64,000 nucleotides of DNA from Dehalococcoidia bacterium. Its GTDB lineage: Bacteria > Chloroflexota > Dehalococcoidia > Tepidiformales > Tepidiformaceae. Position numbers and translations under genes: made by a program. The first letter of the stretch is position 1, and each line of letters starts with the position of its first letter. Below the pieces are notes generated by a model that ran no database searches, was not told where the DNA came from, and was given only the letters and a program-made list of their open reading frames with translations. The stretch lies in contig PQAO01000023.1 of NCBI GenBank assembly GCA_003104995.1, positions 1-64,000 of the forward strand, read 5' to 3'. Shown piece by piece: positions 7,483-16,216 of this stretch.

Positions 7483-8430
7483 CTGTCAACCTACATCATT
7501 CAACGCGTCCTGCTGCTTGCGGTGACGCTGGTACTTGTTAGTTTACTTGCGTTCTCTGTCCTCCGAATCATGCCCGGCAGTGCTGTCGAGGCCATGGTCG
7601 GCACCCAGGGTTACGCCGAAGACATCGAGCAGCTGCGCTCCGAGCTTGGCCTCGACCAACCGTGGTACACCCAGTTCATGGACTGGGCTCTCGATCTGGT
7701 ACGTGGCGATCTTGGCGAGTCGCTCTACAGCGGTGACTCGATTTCCAGCGAACTCCTCCGGCGGCTGCCAACCACCGCCCTCCTGGGCGCGCTCATTCTC
7801 CTGGTCGGCTGGGCCATCGGCGTGCCGCTGGGGATATTCGCTGCTGTCCAGCAAGGCAGGGTCATCGACGAAGTGAGCCGCACGATTTCGGTGCTCTTCC
7901 TGGCCATTCCTAGCTTCTGGCTGGCGACGATGTTCCTGGTCTTTGCATCGGTCTGGTTCGACTACGCGCCACCGCTCCGGTTTGCCTCATTCAGTGCGGA
8001 CCCCGTCCTCCACCTGAAGATCATGTTGTGGCCCGCCATCATCGGGGGGTTGCCCGTCTCCGCGGCAGTTGTGCGGGTCACCCGGACGCTGATGCTCGAG
8101 GTGTTGAGACAGGACTACATGCGGACAGCCCGGGCCAAGGGCCTGGCCTCCCGGGTGGTGCTCTTCCGTCACGGCCTCCAGAATGCTGCACCGCCCCTGG
8201 TCACCATTCTGGGACTGCAGGTGGCAACTGTTGTGACCGGGGCGGTGATTCTTGAGCAGATCTTCGCCATCCCGGGGATGGGACGGTACACGATCGAGGC
8301 TGCGATGCGCCGGGACTATCCGGTGGTTCAGGCGATACTGCTTCTCAGTGCCACATCGTTGCTCGTCATCAATTTGATCGTGGATATCCTGTACGGAGTC
8401 CTCGACCCAAGGATCAGGGTGGGCGCATGA
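7483..8430 (+). CDS. ABC transporter permease, DppB type
   Basis: Inner-membrane permease of the peptide/nickel family, about six TM helices. The family starts with MxxYIxQR-like residues directly before TM1. Here that frame begins at CTG 7483 (LSTYIIQRVLLLAVTLV), six bases after GGAAGGAAGGG and two bases after the dehydrogenase stop, so a CTG start seems real; the first ATG/GTG-type alternative (7522) would delete half of TM1. The EAA loop is RTARAKGLASRVVLFRHGLQNA-like at about residues 210-235, and the tail VDILYGVLDPRIRVG is typical. It overlaps the next permease by four bases. Confidence 0.9.
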   Translation: MSTYIIQRVLLLAVTLVLVSLLAFSVLRIMPGSAVEAMVGTQGYAEDIEQLRSELGLDQPWYTQFMDWALDLVRGDLGESLYSGDSISSELLRRLPTTALLGALILLVGWAIGVPLGIFAAVQQGRVIDEVSRTISVLFLAIPSFWLATMFLVFASVWFDYAPPLRFASFSADPVLHLKIMLWPAIIGGLPVSAAVVRVTRTLMLEVLRQDYMRTARAKGLASRVVLFRHGLQNAAPPLVTILGLQVATVVTGAVILEQIFAIPGMGRYTIEAAMRRDYPVVQAILLLSATSLLVINLIVDILYGVLDPRIRVGA

Positions 8431-9338
8431 CTACATCGAGTGCTCCGCCGAACGCAACTGCATGGCAGTCCTATCGAGTTAGCTGGGTCCAAACGCGCCT
8501 GGTCCGGCCGCTCCGGCGGATGCCGGTGACAGGCCTCGCTGGTGGCGCCATCCTCGCCGTCTTCACGCTGGCTACCATCTTCGCGCCCCTGGTGGCAACG
8601 CATGACCCGAACACGGGCGACACCCTCGATCGGCTCCTGGCGCCGAGCGCCGACCACTGGTTCGGCACCGACCAGATTGGCCGCGACATCTTTAGCCGCG
8701 TGGTCTGGGGGGGGCGCTATACGCTGGGGGCCAGCCTGGCGGTGGTGACCCTCTCGGTGGTCGCCGCAACGGTGATTGCCGTCATCTCGGGCTACTTCGG
8801 CGGGAAAGTCGACCTGGTAATCCAAAGGCTCGTGGACGCCTGGATTGCCTTCCCCGCATTCGTGCTCCTGATCGCCCTGATCAGCCTCCTGGGGCCCAAC
8901 ATTCGCAACGTGATCATCGTGATGAGCCTGGCCATGGCCGGGACGATGTCGCGCGTCCTGAGGGCGAACGTCATAGCGGTCAAGGCGGCAGGTTACATCG
9001 AAACCGCGCGAGTTAGTGGGGCGACCGATCTGCGCATCATGGTCTTCCATGTGCTCCCGCAGATCATTCCACTGGTCCTGATCCTGGCGTCGGTGCAACT
9101 CGGGGGGGTCATCCTCTCCCTGGCAGCGCTCGGGTTCCTCGGATTCGGAATTCCCCCTCCAACGCCGGAGTGGGGAAGCATGCTGAGCGGACGGGCTCGG
9201 GAGTACACCTACTCGGCGTACTGGCTGGGGCTCTTTCCAGGGCTCGCGATCACCATCACGGTGCTGAGTCTCACACTGTTCTTCGACAGCCTCAGGGACG
9301 TACTCGACCCTCGAATGCGCGGTGCAGGCCGATTTTGA
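8427..9338 (+). CDS. ABC transporter permease, DppC type
   Basis: Partner permease, 303 residues, ATG in an ATGA overlap with the DppB-type gene. Typical layout: cytoplasmic N-terminus, TM1 at about 36-56, the signature WFGTDQIGRDIFSRVVWGGR, then five TM helices with an EAA loop ETARVSGATDLRIMVFHVLP, and the tail DSLRDVLDPRMRG. It would pair with the upstream protein and an ATPase dimer, but no ATPase gene follows; the next genes are binding proteins. Confidence 0.93.
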   Translation: MTTSSAPPNATAWQSYRVSWVQTRLVRPLRRMPVTGLAGGAILAVFTLATIFAPLVATHDPNTGDTLDRLLAPSADHWFGTDQIGRDIFSRVVWGGRYTLGASLAVVTLSVVAATVIAVISGYFGGKVDLVIQRLVDAWIAFPAFVLLIALISLLGPNIRNVIIVMSLAMAGTMSRVLRANVIAVKAAGYIETARVSGATDLRIMVFHVLPQIIPLVLILASVQLGGVILSLAALGFLGFGIPPPTPEWGSMLSGRAREYTYSAYWLGLFPGLAITITVLSLTLFFDSLRDVLDPRMRGAGRF

Positions 9339-9387
9339 ACAGAAACAATGAGCGATCAAACGAGCGATCATAAAGAGAGGGACGACG

Positions 9388-11079
9388 ATGACAATGGGAA
9401 CTGAACGAGACAACTACTGGACGCGGCCAAACCGCCGGTTCGCACGCAGGACCTTCATCGCAGGCGCCGGCAGCCTTGCAGCCGGGCTCGCCATCAGTGC
9501 TTGCGGCGGAGGAGATGACGACGACTCGACCGGTGAGACACCAACGGGACAGGGCACCCCTTCCGGCCAGCAAACACAGCCGGGTGCGACCACAGCTGCC
9601 ACCCCGAAGAAGGGTGGGACTCTGCGCATCGGCAGCTCCATCTATCCCTCCACGTTCGAGCATATGGCGTACGCAGGGCTCACCGGCGACGGGCGCGTGT
9701 ACAACCAGCTTCTGAAGCTTGAGACGGGACAGAAGCTGGTAGGTGATCTCGCGGAGAAATGGGAGGTGCCCGACCCGACGACCTACGTGTTCCAGCTGCG
9801 AAAGGGTGTGAAGTTCCAGAACCTCGCACCAGTCAACGGGCGCGAGCTGACCGCTGAAGATGTTGTCTATACCGTCGAACGCGCCCGGAAGCAGGAGTTC
9901 CTCACGCGTCAGCTCTGGACTGCGCTCGATACGATTGTTGCCACGGACCCGTACACCGTTAAGGTGACGTTGAAGCAGCCCTTTGCCCCGATGCTCTTCC
10001 ACTTCGGGACGTCGGTGATGGGAGTGCTCGCACGAGAGGTCGTTGAGCAGTTCGGGGACTTGAAGGATCCCAAGTCACGGATAGGCACCGGGCCGTTCAT
10101 GCTGACGGAAGCTCGCAGGGACGAAGCCCTCATCTATAAGGCCAACCCCGACTACTTCGAGGCGGGGTTGCCCTATCTCGACGGGGTTGAGATAACGATC
10201 ATCCCCGATCGCCTGGGCCGGACTGTGGCCCTTCGCAGTGGCCAGGTCGATGTCCTTACGCGAAATGCCGGAATCAGCGACATGGGAGAAGCTACGCGGG
10301 GGACGGACGACATCGAGGTCGGGATTTCCATCGCCGAGAACGTGACCGGATTCGGATTCCAGCATCCCTTTGAACCGTTCAAGGACCTTCGCGTGCGCCA
10401 GGCTGTCAGCTTCGCCGTAGACAGGCAGGAGTGGGTTCGGGCCGCAGGCGGGAGCGACGAAGGAGGGAAGGTGATCGGCTTCGTTCATCCCTTCGAAGAT
10501 CCGTACGCGCTTTCGGAGGAAGAAACGGGCAAACTCCAGCGGCTCGATCTCGCTGAAGCCAAGAAGCTCATGGAAGCTGCCGGGTACGCTGATGGCTTCG
10601 AGCTTTCGACCATGTCGAGTTCAGCCGACACGGCGGGCCTCGATGCCCTGGCCGTCATCCAGCAGCAGCTGGCAAAGATCAACATCAAGGTTAAGCCCGA
10701 CCCGAACGACTTCGCTACCTACGTGAGGCGGCTCGGGACAAAGCAGTTCGACTCCTACTTCAACGGATGGCCGACCATCCTCGATCCAGGTCAGAACTTC
10801 AACGGCAACCTGACCACCAACTCGCCTCAGAACTACTGGAACGCCAACGTTCCGGAATTGGATGCGATGAATGCCAAGCAGCTTGTAGAGACCGATCCCG
10901 ATGTGCGTGCCGGGCTCATTCAGGATATGGAGCGTTGGAACTACAAGAATCCCGTGTGTATTCCGGCGTACGCCCTAGGCGGGTGGACAGCCTGGCAGAA
11001 GTACGTTAAGGACTACGACCATGCCCGTCCGGGCAATGCAGCAGGCTGGCAGGACCAATTGGTATGGCTCGATAAGTAA
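9388..11079 (+). CDS. Substrate-binding lipoprotein, peptide/nickel ABC family (copy 1)
   Basis: Extracytoplasmic SBP_bac_5-type receptor, 563 residues. The N-terminus carries DNYWTR, then a twin-arginine stretch FARRTFIAGAGSLAAGLAIS and the lipobox Cys (SAC), followed by a Gly/Asp run and a Thr/Gln-rich linker of about 45 residues. Family motifs include LAEKWEVPDPTTYVFQLRKG, ELTAEDVVYTVERA and AVSFAVDR. GAGAGGGA precedes the ATG. The gene is duplicated immediately downstream (11188). The ligand is unknown; the neighbouring alcohol and aldehyde dehydrogenases suggest a small organic substrate. Confidence 0.93.
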   Translation: MTMGTERDNYWTRPNRRFARRTFIAGAGSLAAGLAISACGGGDDDDSTGETPTGQGTPSGQQTQPGATTAATPKKGGTLRIGSSIYPSTFEHMAYAGLTGDGRVYNQLLKLETGQKLVGDLAEKWEVPDPTTYVFQLRKGVKFQNLAPVNGRELTAEDVVYTVERARKQEFLTRQLWTALDTIVATDPYTVKVTLKQPFAPMLFHFGTSVMGVLAREVVEQFGDLKDPKSRIGTGPFMLTEARRDEALIYKANPDYFEAGLPYLDGVEITIIPDRLGRTVALRSGQVDVLTRNAGISDMGEATRGTDDIEVGISIAENVTGFGFQHPFEPFKDLRVRQAVSFAVDRQEWVRAAGGSDEGGKVIGFVHPFEDPYALSEEETGKLQRLDLAEAKKLMEAAGYADGFELSTMSSSADTAGLDALAVIQQQLAKINIKVKPDPNDFATYVRRLGTKQFDSYFNGWPTILDPGQNFNGNLTTNSPQNYWNANVPELDAMNAKQLVETDPDVRAGLIQDMERWNYKNPVCIPAYALGGWTAWQKYVKDYDHARPGNAAGWQDQLVWLDK

Positions 11080-11095
11080 CCACAGTGGCGTCTAG

Positions 11096-11139
11096 CCGAA
11101 CCGCGCAGGAACGTACTCACCCTCAACTGCGCGGTTCGG
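11096..11139 (+). terminator. Long stem-loop between the duplicated binding-protein genes
   Basis: Perfect 12-bp inverted repeat CCGAACCGCGCA / TGCGCGGTTCGG with a 20-base loop. There is no U-tract, so this may be an RNA-stabilising or attenuating hairpin rather than a true terminator. Confidence 0.45.
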
Positions 11140-11187
11140 GTCGATTATGAGTGGAAGCAAGGAGCGAACAAAGGAGAGGGAACAACG

Positions 11188-12909
11188 ATGGCAACAGGGG
11201 CTGAACGAGGCGACAACTACTGGACGCGGCCAAACCGCCGGTTTGCACGCAGGACCTTCATGGCGGGCGCGGGCAGCCTTGCAGCCGGGCTTGCCATCAG
11301 TGCTTGCGGCGGGGGAGATGACGACGACTCGGACGGTGGGACACCGACGGGCGCGGCCGGCCAGCGAACGCAGACGGGACAAGAGACCCCTTCCGGTCAG
11401 GCAACGCAGCCGGCTGCGACCACAGCTCCGACCCCGAAGAGGGGTGGGACGCTGCGCATCGGTACCGGCAGCTATCCCGCCACGTTCGAGCACATGGCGT
11501 ATGCAGCGCTTACCGGCGATGGGCGGGTGTATAACCAGCTTCTGAAGCTTGAGGCCGGACAGAAGCTGACGGGCGATCTCGCGGAGAAATGGGAGGTCCC
11601 TGACCCGACGACCTACGTGTTCCAACTGCGAAAGGGCGTGAAGTTCCAGAACGTCGCACCAGTGAACGGGCGGGAGCTCACTGCCGAAGATATTGTCTAC
11701 ACCATCGAACGCGCCCGGAAGCAGGAATTCCTTACGCGGCAGCTCTGGACTGCACTCGACACGGTTGTCGCCACCGACCCGTACACCGTTAAGGTCACGC
11801 TGAAACAGCCCTTTGCTCCGACCATCTTCAATTTCGGCACGTCGGTGATGGGAGTGCTCGCACGAGAGGTCGTTGAGCAGTTCGGGGACTTGAAGGATCC
11901 CAAGTCACGGATAGGCACCGGGCCATTCATGCTGACGGAAGCGCGCCGCGATGAGGCTGTCATTTATAAGCGCAATCCCGATTACTTCGAGAATGGCCTG
12001 CCGTATCTCGACGGGATTGACTTGCTAATCATCCCTGACCGGCTTAGCCGGACCATCGCTCTCCGCAGCGGGCAAATCGATGTCCTTACTCGCAATGCAG
12101 GGCTCAGCGACATGGGCGAAGCCACGCGGGGAACGAACGACATCGAGGTCGGGATTTCCATCGCCGAGAACGTGACCGGTTTCGGATTCCAGCATACTTT
12201 CGAACCGTTCAAGGACCTTCGCGTGCGCCAGGCTGTCAGCTTCGCCATCGACCGGAAGGAGTGGGTGCGAGCCGCAGGCGGGAGTGACGAAGGCGGGAGG
12301 GTGATCGGTTTCGTCCATCCCTTCGAAGACCCATACTCGCTTTCGGAAGAAGAAACGGCCAAAGTCCAGCGGCTCGATCTCGCTGAAGCCAAGAAGTTGA
12401 TGGACGCTGCCGGGTACGCTGACGGCTTTGAACTTTCGGTGATGGCCAATGCCGGCGACACGGCGGGCCTCGATGCCCTGGCTGTCATCCAGCAGCAGCT
12501 GGCGAAGATCAGCATCAAGGTAAAGCCAGACCCGAACGAACTCGCCACCTGGGTAAAGCGGCTGACTTCCAAGCAGTTTGAGTCGTACTTCGATGGGTGG
12601 CCGACGATTCTCGATCCGGGTGGAAACTTCCACGGGAACCTGACTACCAAATCGCCCCAGAACTACTGGGACGCCAACGTCCCCGAACTGGACGCCATGG
12701 ACGCCAAGCAAATCGTGGAGACTAATCCCGATGTGCGCGCCGGGCTTATTCGCGATATGGAGCGCTGGAACTACAAGAACCCCGTGTGTATTCCCGCGTA
12801 TGCCCCAAGCGGGTGGACGGCCTGGCAGAAGTATGTCAAGGACTACGGTGGTAGCCGGCCAACGAACTCGGCAAACTGGCAGGATCAATTGGTATGGCTC
12901 GATAAGTAA
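11188..12909 (+). CDS. Substrate-binding lipoprotein, peptide/nickel ABC family (copy 2)
   Basis: 573 residues, closely similar to the protein at 9388 along its whole length, including the pre-peptide block NYWTRPNRRFARRTF, the lipobox SAC and the Asp cluster. The linker is about ten residues longer and most substitutions are scattered. The homology extends past the stop into the noncoding CCACAGTGGCGT block after both genes, so the duplication unit includes the 3' flank. AAAGGAGAGGG precedes the ATG. Conserved binding-lobe motifs remain, so both copies look functional. Whether they differ in ligand cannot be judged. Confidence 0.93.
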   Translation: MATGAERGDNYWTRPNRRFARRTFMAGAGSLAAGLAISACGGGDDDDSDGGTPTGAAGQRTQTGQETPSGQATQPAATTAPTPKRGGTLRIGTGSYPATFEHMAYAALTGDGRVYNQLLKLEAGQKLTGDLAEKWEVPDPTTYVFQLRKGVKFQNVAPVNGRELTAEDIVYTIERARKQEFLTRQLWTALDTVVATDPYTVKVTLKQPFAPTIFNFGTSVMGVLAREVVEQFGDLKDPKSRIGTGPFMLTEARRDEAVIYKRNPDYFENGLPYLDGIDLLIIPDRLSRTIALRSGQIDVLTRNAGLSDMGEATRGTNDIEVGISIAENVTGFGFQHTFEPFKDLRVRQAVSFAIDRKEWVRAAGGSDEGGRVIGFVHPFEDPYSLSEEETAKVQRLDLAEAKKLMDAAGYADGFELSVMANAGDTAGLDALAVIQQQLAKISIKVKPDPNELATWVKRLTSKQFESYFDGWPTILDPGGNFHGNLTTKSPQNYWDANVPELDAMDAKQIVETNPDVRAGLIRDMERWNYKNPVCIPAYAPSGWTAWQKYVKDYGGSRPTNSANWQDQLVWLDK

Positions 12910-12956
12910 CCACAGTGGCGTTTAGCCCAACATATAGCCAGGAGGGCTTTTTATCC

Positions 12957-14441
12957 ATGACGTCCATCGCCGACAGGCCCGAAGTAACCACATTCCAGCA
13001 ATTCATCGATGGCCAGTGGGCCGATGCGGGTGAAGGCGCCACCTTTACCCGCACCAGCCCCTACGACGGCCGCGTCGTTGGCATCTACCCCAACGGCGGC
13101 GTCGCAGATGCCCAGAAGGCGATCGAAGCCGCCCGCCGCACCTTCGACTCCGGCGCCTGGTCAACCTCCCCCGCCGCCGACCGCGCCCGCATCCTGCGCA
13201 AGGCCGCGGACCTCATCGCCGAGCGGGCCGACGCCCTGGCCACCTGCATCGCCAACGAGGTCGGCAAGCCGAAGACCATGGCCTTCGGCGAAGTCATGGG
13301 CACGGCCGAGGTCTTCCAGCTCTTCGCCGCGAAGGCCCTGAACCTCAGCGGTGACTCGTTCACCCAGCAGATCCCGGACGCCGTCGGCATCGTCATCCAC
13401 GAACCGGTCGGCGTGGTCGGCATCATCACCCCCTGGAACTTCCCGCTCCTCCTCATCTCCTGGAAGATCGGCCCGGCCATCGCCGCCGGCTGCACCATGG
13501 TGGCCAAGCCCTCGCACTACACCCCGGGCAGCACCCTCATGCTCGCCGGTATCCTCGCCGAGGCGGGCCTTCCCGCCGGCGTCTTCAACGTCGTCACCAG
13601 CGAGACCGACAACGGCGCCCTGGTCGGCCAGCACATCGCCGCCTCCGAACTGGTCGACAAGGTCGCCTTCACCGGTTCGACCGCCAGCGGCAAGGCCGTC
13701 ATGCGGGCCGCCGCCAGCAACGTCAAGAAGCTCAGCCTCGAACTCGGCGGCAAGTCCCCCAACATCGTCTTCCCCGACGCCCAGGTCGATGCCGCGGTCG
13801 CCGGCGCCTTCTTCGGCATCTACCTCAACGGCGGCCAGGTCTGCCAGGCGGGCAGCCGCCTCCTGGTCAGCAACCGCGTGAAAGACGAGTTTGTCGCCAA
13901 GCTCGCCGGCATGGGCGCCGCCCTCAAGATGGGCGACCCGATGGACCCCGCGACCACCATGGGCCCGGTCATCAACGAAAGCCAGCTCGCCAAGATCGAG
14001 GGCTACCTGGAGAAGGGCAAGGCTGAAGCGAAGCTCGTCACCGGTGGCAACCGCGCCATCGATGGCGACCTGGCGAAGGGCCTCTTCGTCCAGCCCACCA
14101 TCTTCGATGAGGTCACCAACACCGACACCATCGCCCGCGAGGAGATCTTCGGCCCGGTCCTCTCGGTCCTCTCCTTCGATGACGTCGAGGACGTCATCCG
14201 CACCGCCAACGACACGATGTACGGCCTCGCCGCAGCCGTCTGGACGAAGGACATCAACGTCGCGTTGAAGGTGGCGAAGGGCCTCCGGGCGGGGACGGTC
14301 TGGGTGAACGCGTACCACGGCACCGGGCTCTACAACATGCCCTACGGCGGCTACAAGCAGAGCGGCTTCGGCCGCGAGCTCGGCAACGCCGGCCTCGAAG
14401 AGTACATGGAGACCAAGTCCATCCAGATCAAGCTCCAGTAG
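12957..14441 (+). CDS. NAD(P)-dependent aldehyde dehydrogenase
   Basis: 494 residues, the standard ALDH length. Catalytic Cys at about 295 in GQVCQAGSR and the general base Glu at about 262 in LELGGKSPN. Cofactor and substrate segments ITPWNFPLLL, FTGSTASGK and EEIFGPVLSV are intact. The start is ATG 12957, with AGGAGGG upstream; an upstream in-frame start at 12915 lies in the duplicated 3' flank of the binding protein. It closes the transport-oxidation cluster: alcohol dehydrogenase, importer, aldehyde dehydrogenase. An AGCCC / GGGCT plus T-run element at 12924-12952 overlaps the ribosome site and might tune expression. Confidence 0.95.
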   Translation: MTSIADRPEVTTFQQFIDGQWADAGEGATFTRTSPYDGRVVGIYPNGGVADAQKAIEAARRTFDSGAWSTSPAADRARILRKAADLIAERADALATCIANEVGKPKTMAFGEVMGTAEVFQLFAAKALNLSGDSFTQQIPDAVGIVIHEPVGVVGIITPWNFPLLLISWKIGPAIAAGCTMVAKPSHYTPGSTLMLAGILAEAGLPAGVFNVVTSETDNGALVGQHIAASELVDKVAFTGSTASGKAVMRAAASNVKKLSLELGGKSPNIVFPDAQVDAAVAGAFFGIYLNGGQVCQAGSRLLVSNRVKDEFVAKLAGMGAALKMGDPMDPATTMGPVINESQLAKIEGYLEKGKAEAKLVTGGNRAIDGDLAKGLFVQPTIFDEVTNTDTIAREEIFGPVLSVLSFDDVEDVIRTANDTMYGLAAAVWTKDINVALKVAKGLRAGTVWVNAYHGTGLYNMPYGGYKQSGFGRELGNAGLEEYMETKSIQIKLQ

Positions 14442-14464
14442 GGTTGCCGGGTAAGACACGCGGA

Positions 14465-14495
14465 GGGGCCGCGACGCACTGGCGGCCGCGGCCCC
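14465..14495 (+). terminator. GC-rich stem-loop after the aldehyde dehydrogenase
   Basis: Nine-base arms GGGGCCGCG / CGCGGCCCC with a 13-base loop. No U-run follows. Likely transcript end or 3' stabilising hairpin of the cluster. Confidence 0.4.
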
Positions 14496-14602
14496 CGGCC
14501 GGTGCCGTGCATCAGGATTAGCCGCAGCGTTGTTGACCTGTGCAAAGGCGGGGGGCCACAGTCCCCCTTTCGCTGAGGGCGCAACGCTCGCGGTCCACAG
14601 CG

Positions 14603-15820
14603 CTAATTCGCCACCTCCGTCCGCCCCAGCCCGGCCAGCACCTCATCCGTGTGCTCGCCGAGCCGGGGCGCCGGGTAGCGGAAGCCGCCCGGCGTGCGCG
14701 AAAACTCCGCGTACGAGCGCACCCCGGCCACCGTCCCGAACCCGGCCAACTCGTACTCCTCCCAGAATCCGTTGGCGTGCAGCCACGGGTCCGTTGTCGT
14801 TTCGTCGCGCGTAACCGCCGATGCCGCCGGGATGCCGTGGCGATGCAACGCACCGAGCAGCGCCTCCCGCTCCATGCCCGCCAGCTTCCCCGCAATCGCC
14901 GCGACCGGTGCGCCGCTCCCGGCCAGCAACTCGCCGGCGCGCGCATCCACCAGGAACGTCACCTTCGAACCCCACAGCGCGGCAAGCCTGCCCAGGAACT
15001 GCGGGGCGATCGCCTCGTGAATCAGCAACGTGTCCACCGCGTTGCAAATGCTGTAGCGCCGCGTCTTCGCGTTGTCGACCACGTTCAGCGCCATCTCCAG
15101 GTCGAGGTCGGAATCGACATAAATCTGGACGACCGCATCGCCGTGCGCGACGACCGGCATGGTCGCCTTGCGCCGCACGTAGTCGATGAGCTGCGCCCCG
15201 CCCCGGGGGACGATCAGGTCGACCAGATCGTTCATCTCCAGCAGCTCGTCGACGTGTGCCCGGTCGGGGTCGCTGACCACCTGCACGGCGCCGGGGGGCA
15301 CGTCGGTGCCTTCGAGCGCGCGCTGGATGAGCAGGCCGAGGGCGGCGTTGCTGTTCCGCGCCTCCTTGCCGCCGCGAAGGATGGCCGCGTTGCCGCTCTT
15401 CATCGCCAGCACGGCGATATCGACCGTCACGTTGGGCCGCGATTCATAGATGCAGGCGATCACGCCGAGGGGCACGCGCCGTCGCCCGATGAGCATGCCG
15501 TTCGGCAGGGTGCGCGAATCGAACACCTCGCCCACCGGGTCTTCGAGGCGCATCACGCCGCGCGTATCCGAAGCGATGCCGCGCAGCCGTTCCGGCGTCA
15601 GCGTCAGCCGCTCGATGAAATAGTCGTCGAGCCCGGCCTCGCGGCCCGCCTGGAGGTCGAGCGCGTTGGCGGCGAGGACCGCGTCCTGCTCGGTTTCGAG
15701 GAGGGTGGCGATGAGCTCCAGGGCCGCGTTCTTGGCCGAAGACGAAAGCCGCGCGAGCGCCCGCGAGGCCACCCGCGCCGCCGCCGCCCGTTCGCGAAGT
15801 GCGGAAACCGTCGAAGTCAT
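14603..15820 (-). CDS. Chimeric protein: ProA N-terminal part fused to CoA-transferase C-terminal part
   Basis: 405 residues in one intact frame. Residues 1 to about 290-297 match the ProA at 4363-5634 with only a few changes, and the DNA match (14955-15841 against 4769-5655) has no gaps. The catalytic Cys segment YSICNAVDTLL is kept. After a short bridge (GELLAGSGAPV) the frame switches to the last 95 or so residues of the double CoA-transferase at 18269 (from AAIAGKLAGMEREALL to HTDEVLAGLG). The ProA oligomerisation and C-terminal signature region is absent. It has the same leaderless TACACT box as proA. It may be a decaying recombination product or a novel protein; glutamyl-phosphate reductase activity is doubtful. 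Confidence 0.85.
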   Translation of the reverse strand: MTSTVSALRERAAAARVASRALARLSSSAKNAALELIATLLETEQDAVLAANALDLQAGREAGLDDYFIERLTLTPERLRGIASDTRGVMRLEDPVGEVFDSRTLPNGMLIGRRRVPLGVIACIYESRPNVTVDIAVLAMKSGNAAILRGGKEARNSNAALGLLIQRALEGTDVPPGAVQVVSDPDRAHVDELLEMNDLVDLIVPRGGAQLIDYVRRKATMPVVAHGDAVVQIYVDSDLDLEMALNVVDNAKTRRYSICNAVDTLLIHEAIAPQFLGRLAALWGSKVTFLVDARAGELLAGSGAPVAAIAGKLAGMEREALLGALHRHGIPAASAVTRDETTTDPWLHANGFWEEYELAGFGTVAGVRSYAEFSRTPGGFRYPAPRLGEHTDEVLAGLGRTEVAN

Positions 15821-15954
15821 TGGCCAAGTGTACCAGCGCTGCGCCAGCGGGAGGGGGCGGGGAGTTGCGGGGACCGGCGGCAAGCATTCCGGGCATGCAC
15901 ATCATCTTGACGGCGCATGACCGGGACGGCCAGAATCGTGCCGGGAGCGTTGAC

Positions 15955-16158
15955 ATGGTTGCGGACATCAGCGGACTCACGCGGCGGGAACAGGACATCC
16001 TGCGTCTCATTGCGGACGGGCGGACAAACCAGGAGATCGCGGGCCAACTCGTGGTCTCCGTGAACACCGTTCAAACCCACGTTGCCCACATCCTGCAGAA
16101 GCTTGGCGTTCGGAGCCGCCACCAGGCTGCCGATATCTGGGTTCAACGAAATCACTGA
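15955..16158 (+). CDS. Stand-alone LuxR-type HTH protein
   Basis: 67 residues from ATG 15955, which has GGGAG seven bases upstream; ATG 15895 would add 20 residues. The whole protein is one LuxR/GerE DNA-binding domain: LTRREQDILRLIADGRTNQEI, then SVNTVQTHVAHILQKLGVRS, with the conserved Glu, Thr-Val and Lys-Leu-Gly positions. There is no receiver or sensor part, so any regulation must come from expression level or a partner. It stands just before the propeller protein at 16217 on the same strand and may control it. Confidence 0.8.
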   Translation: MVADISGLTRREQDILRLIADGRTNQEIAGQLVVSVNTVQTHVAHILQKLGVRSRHQAADIWVQRNH

Positions 16159-16216
16159 TCGGGGGATGGCGGACGCCATCGGAGGGAGCCTATTCTGTCA
16201 TCTGCAGGTTGGAACG

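Noticed and set aside
14518-14946. Separate gene in another frame at the start of the chimera
   Set aside because: The main frame continues through with clear similarity to the CoA-transferase end; the other frame is Arg-rich low complexity.
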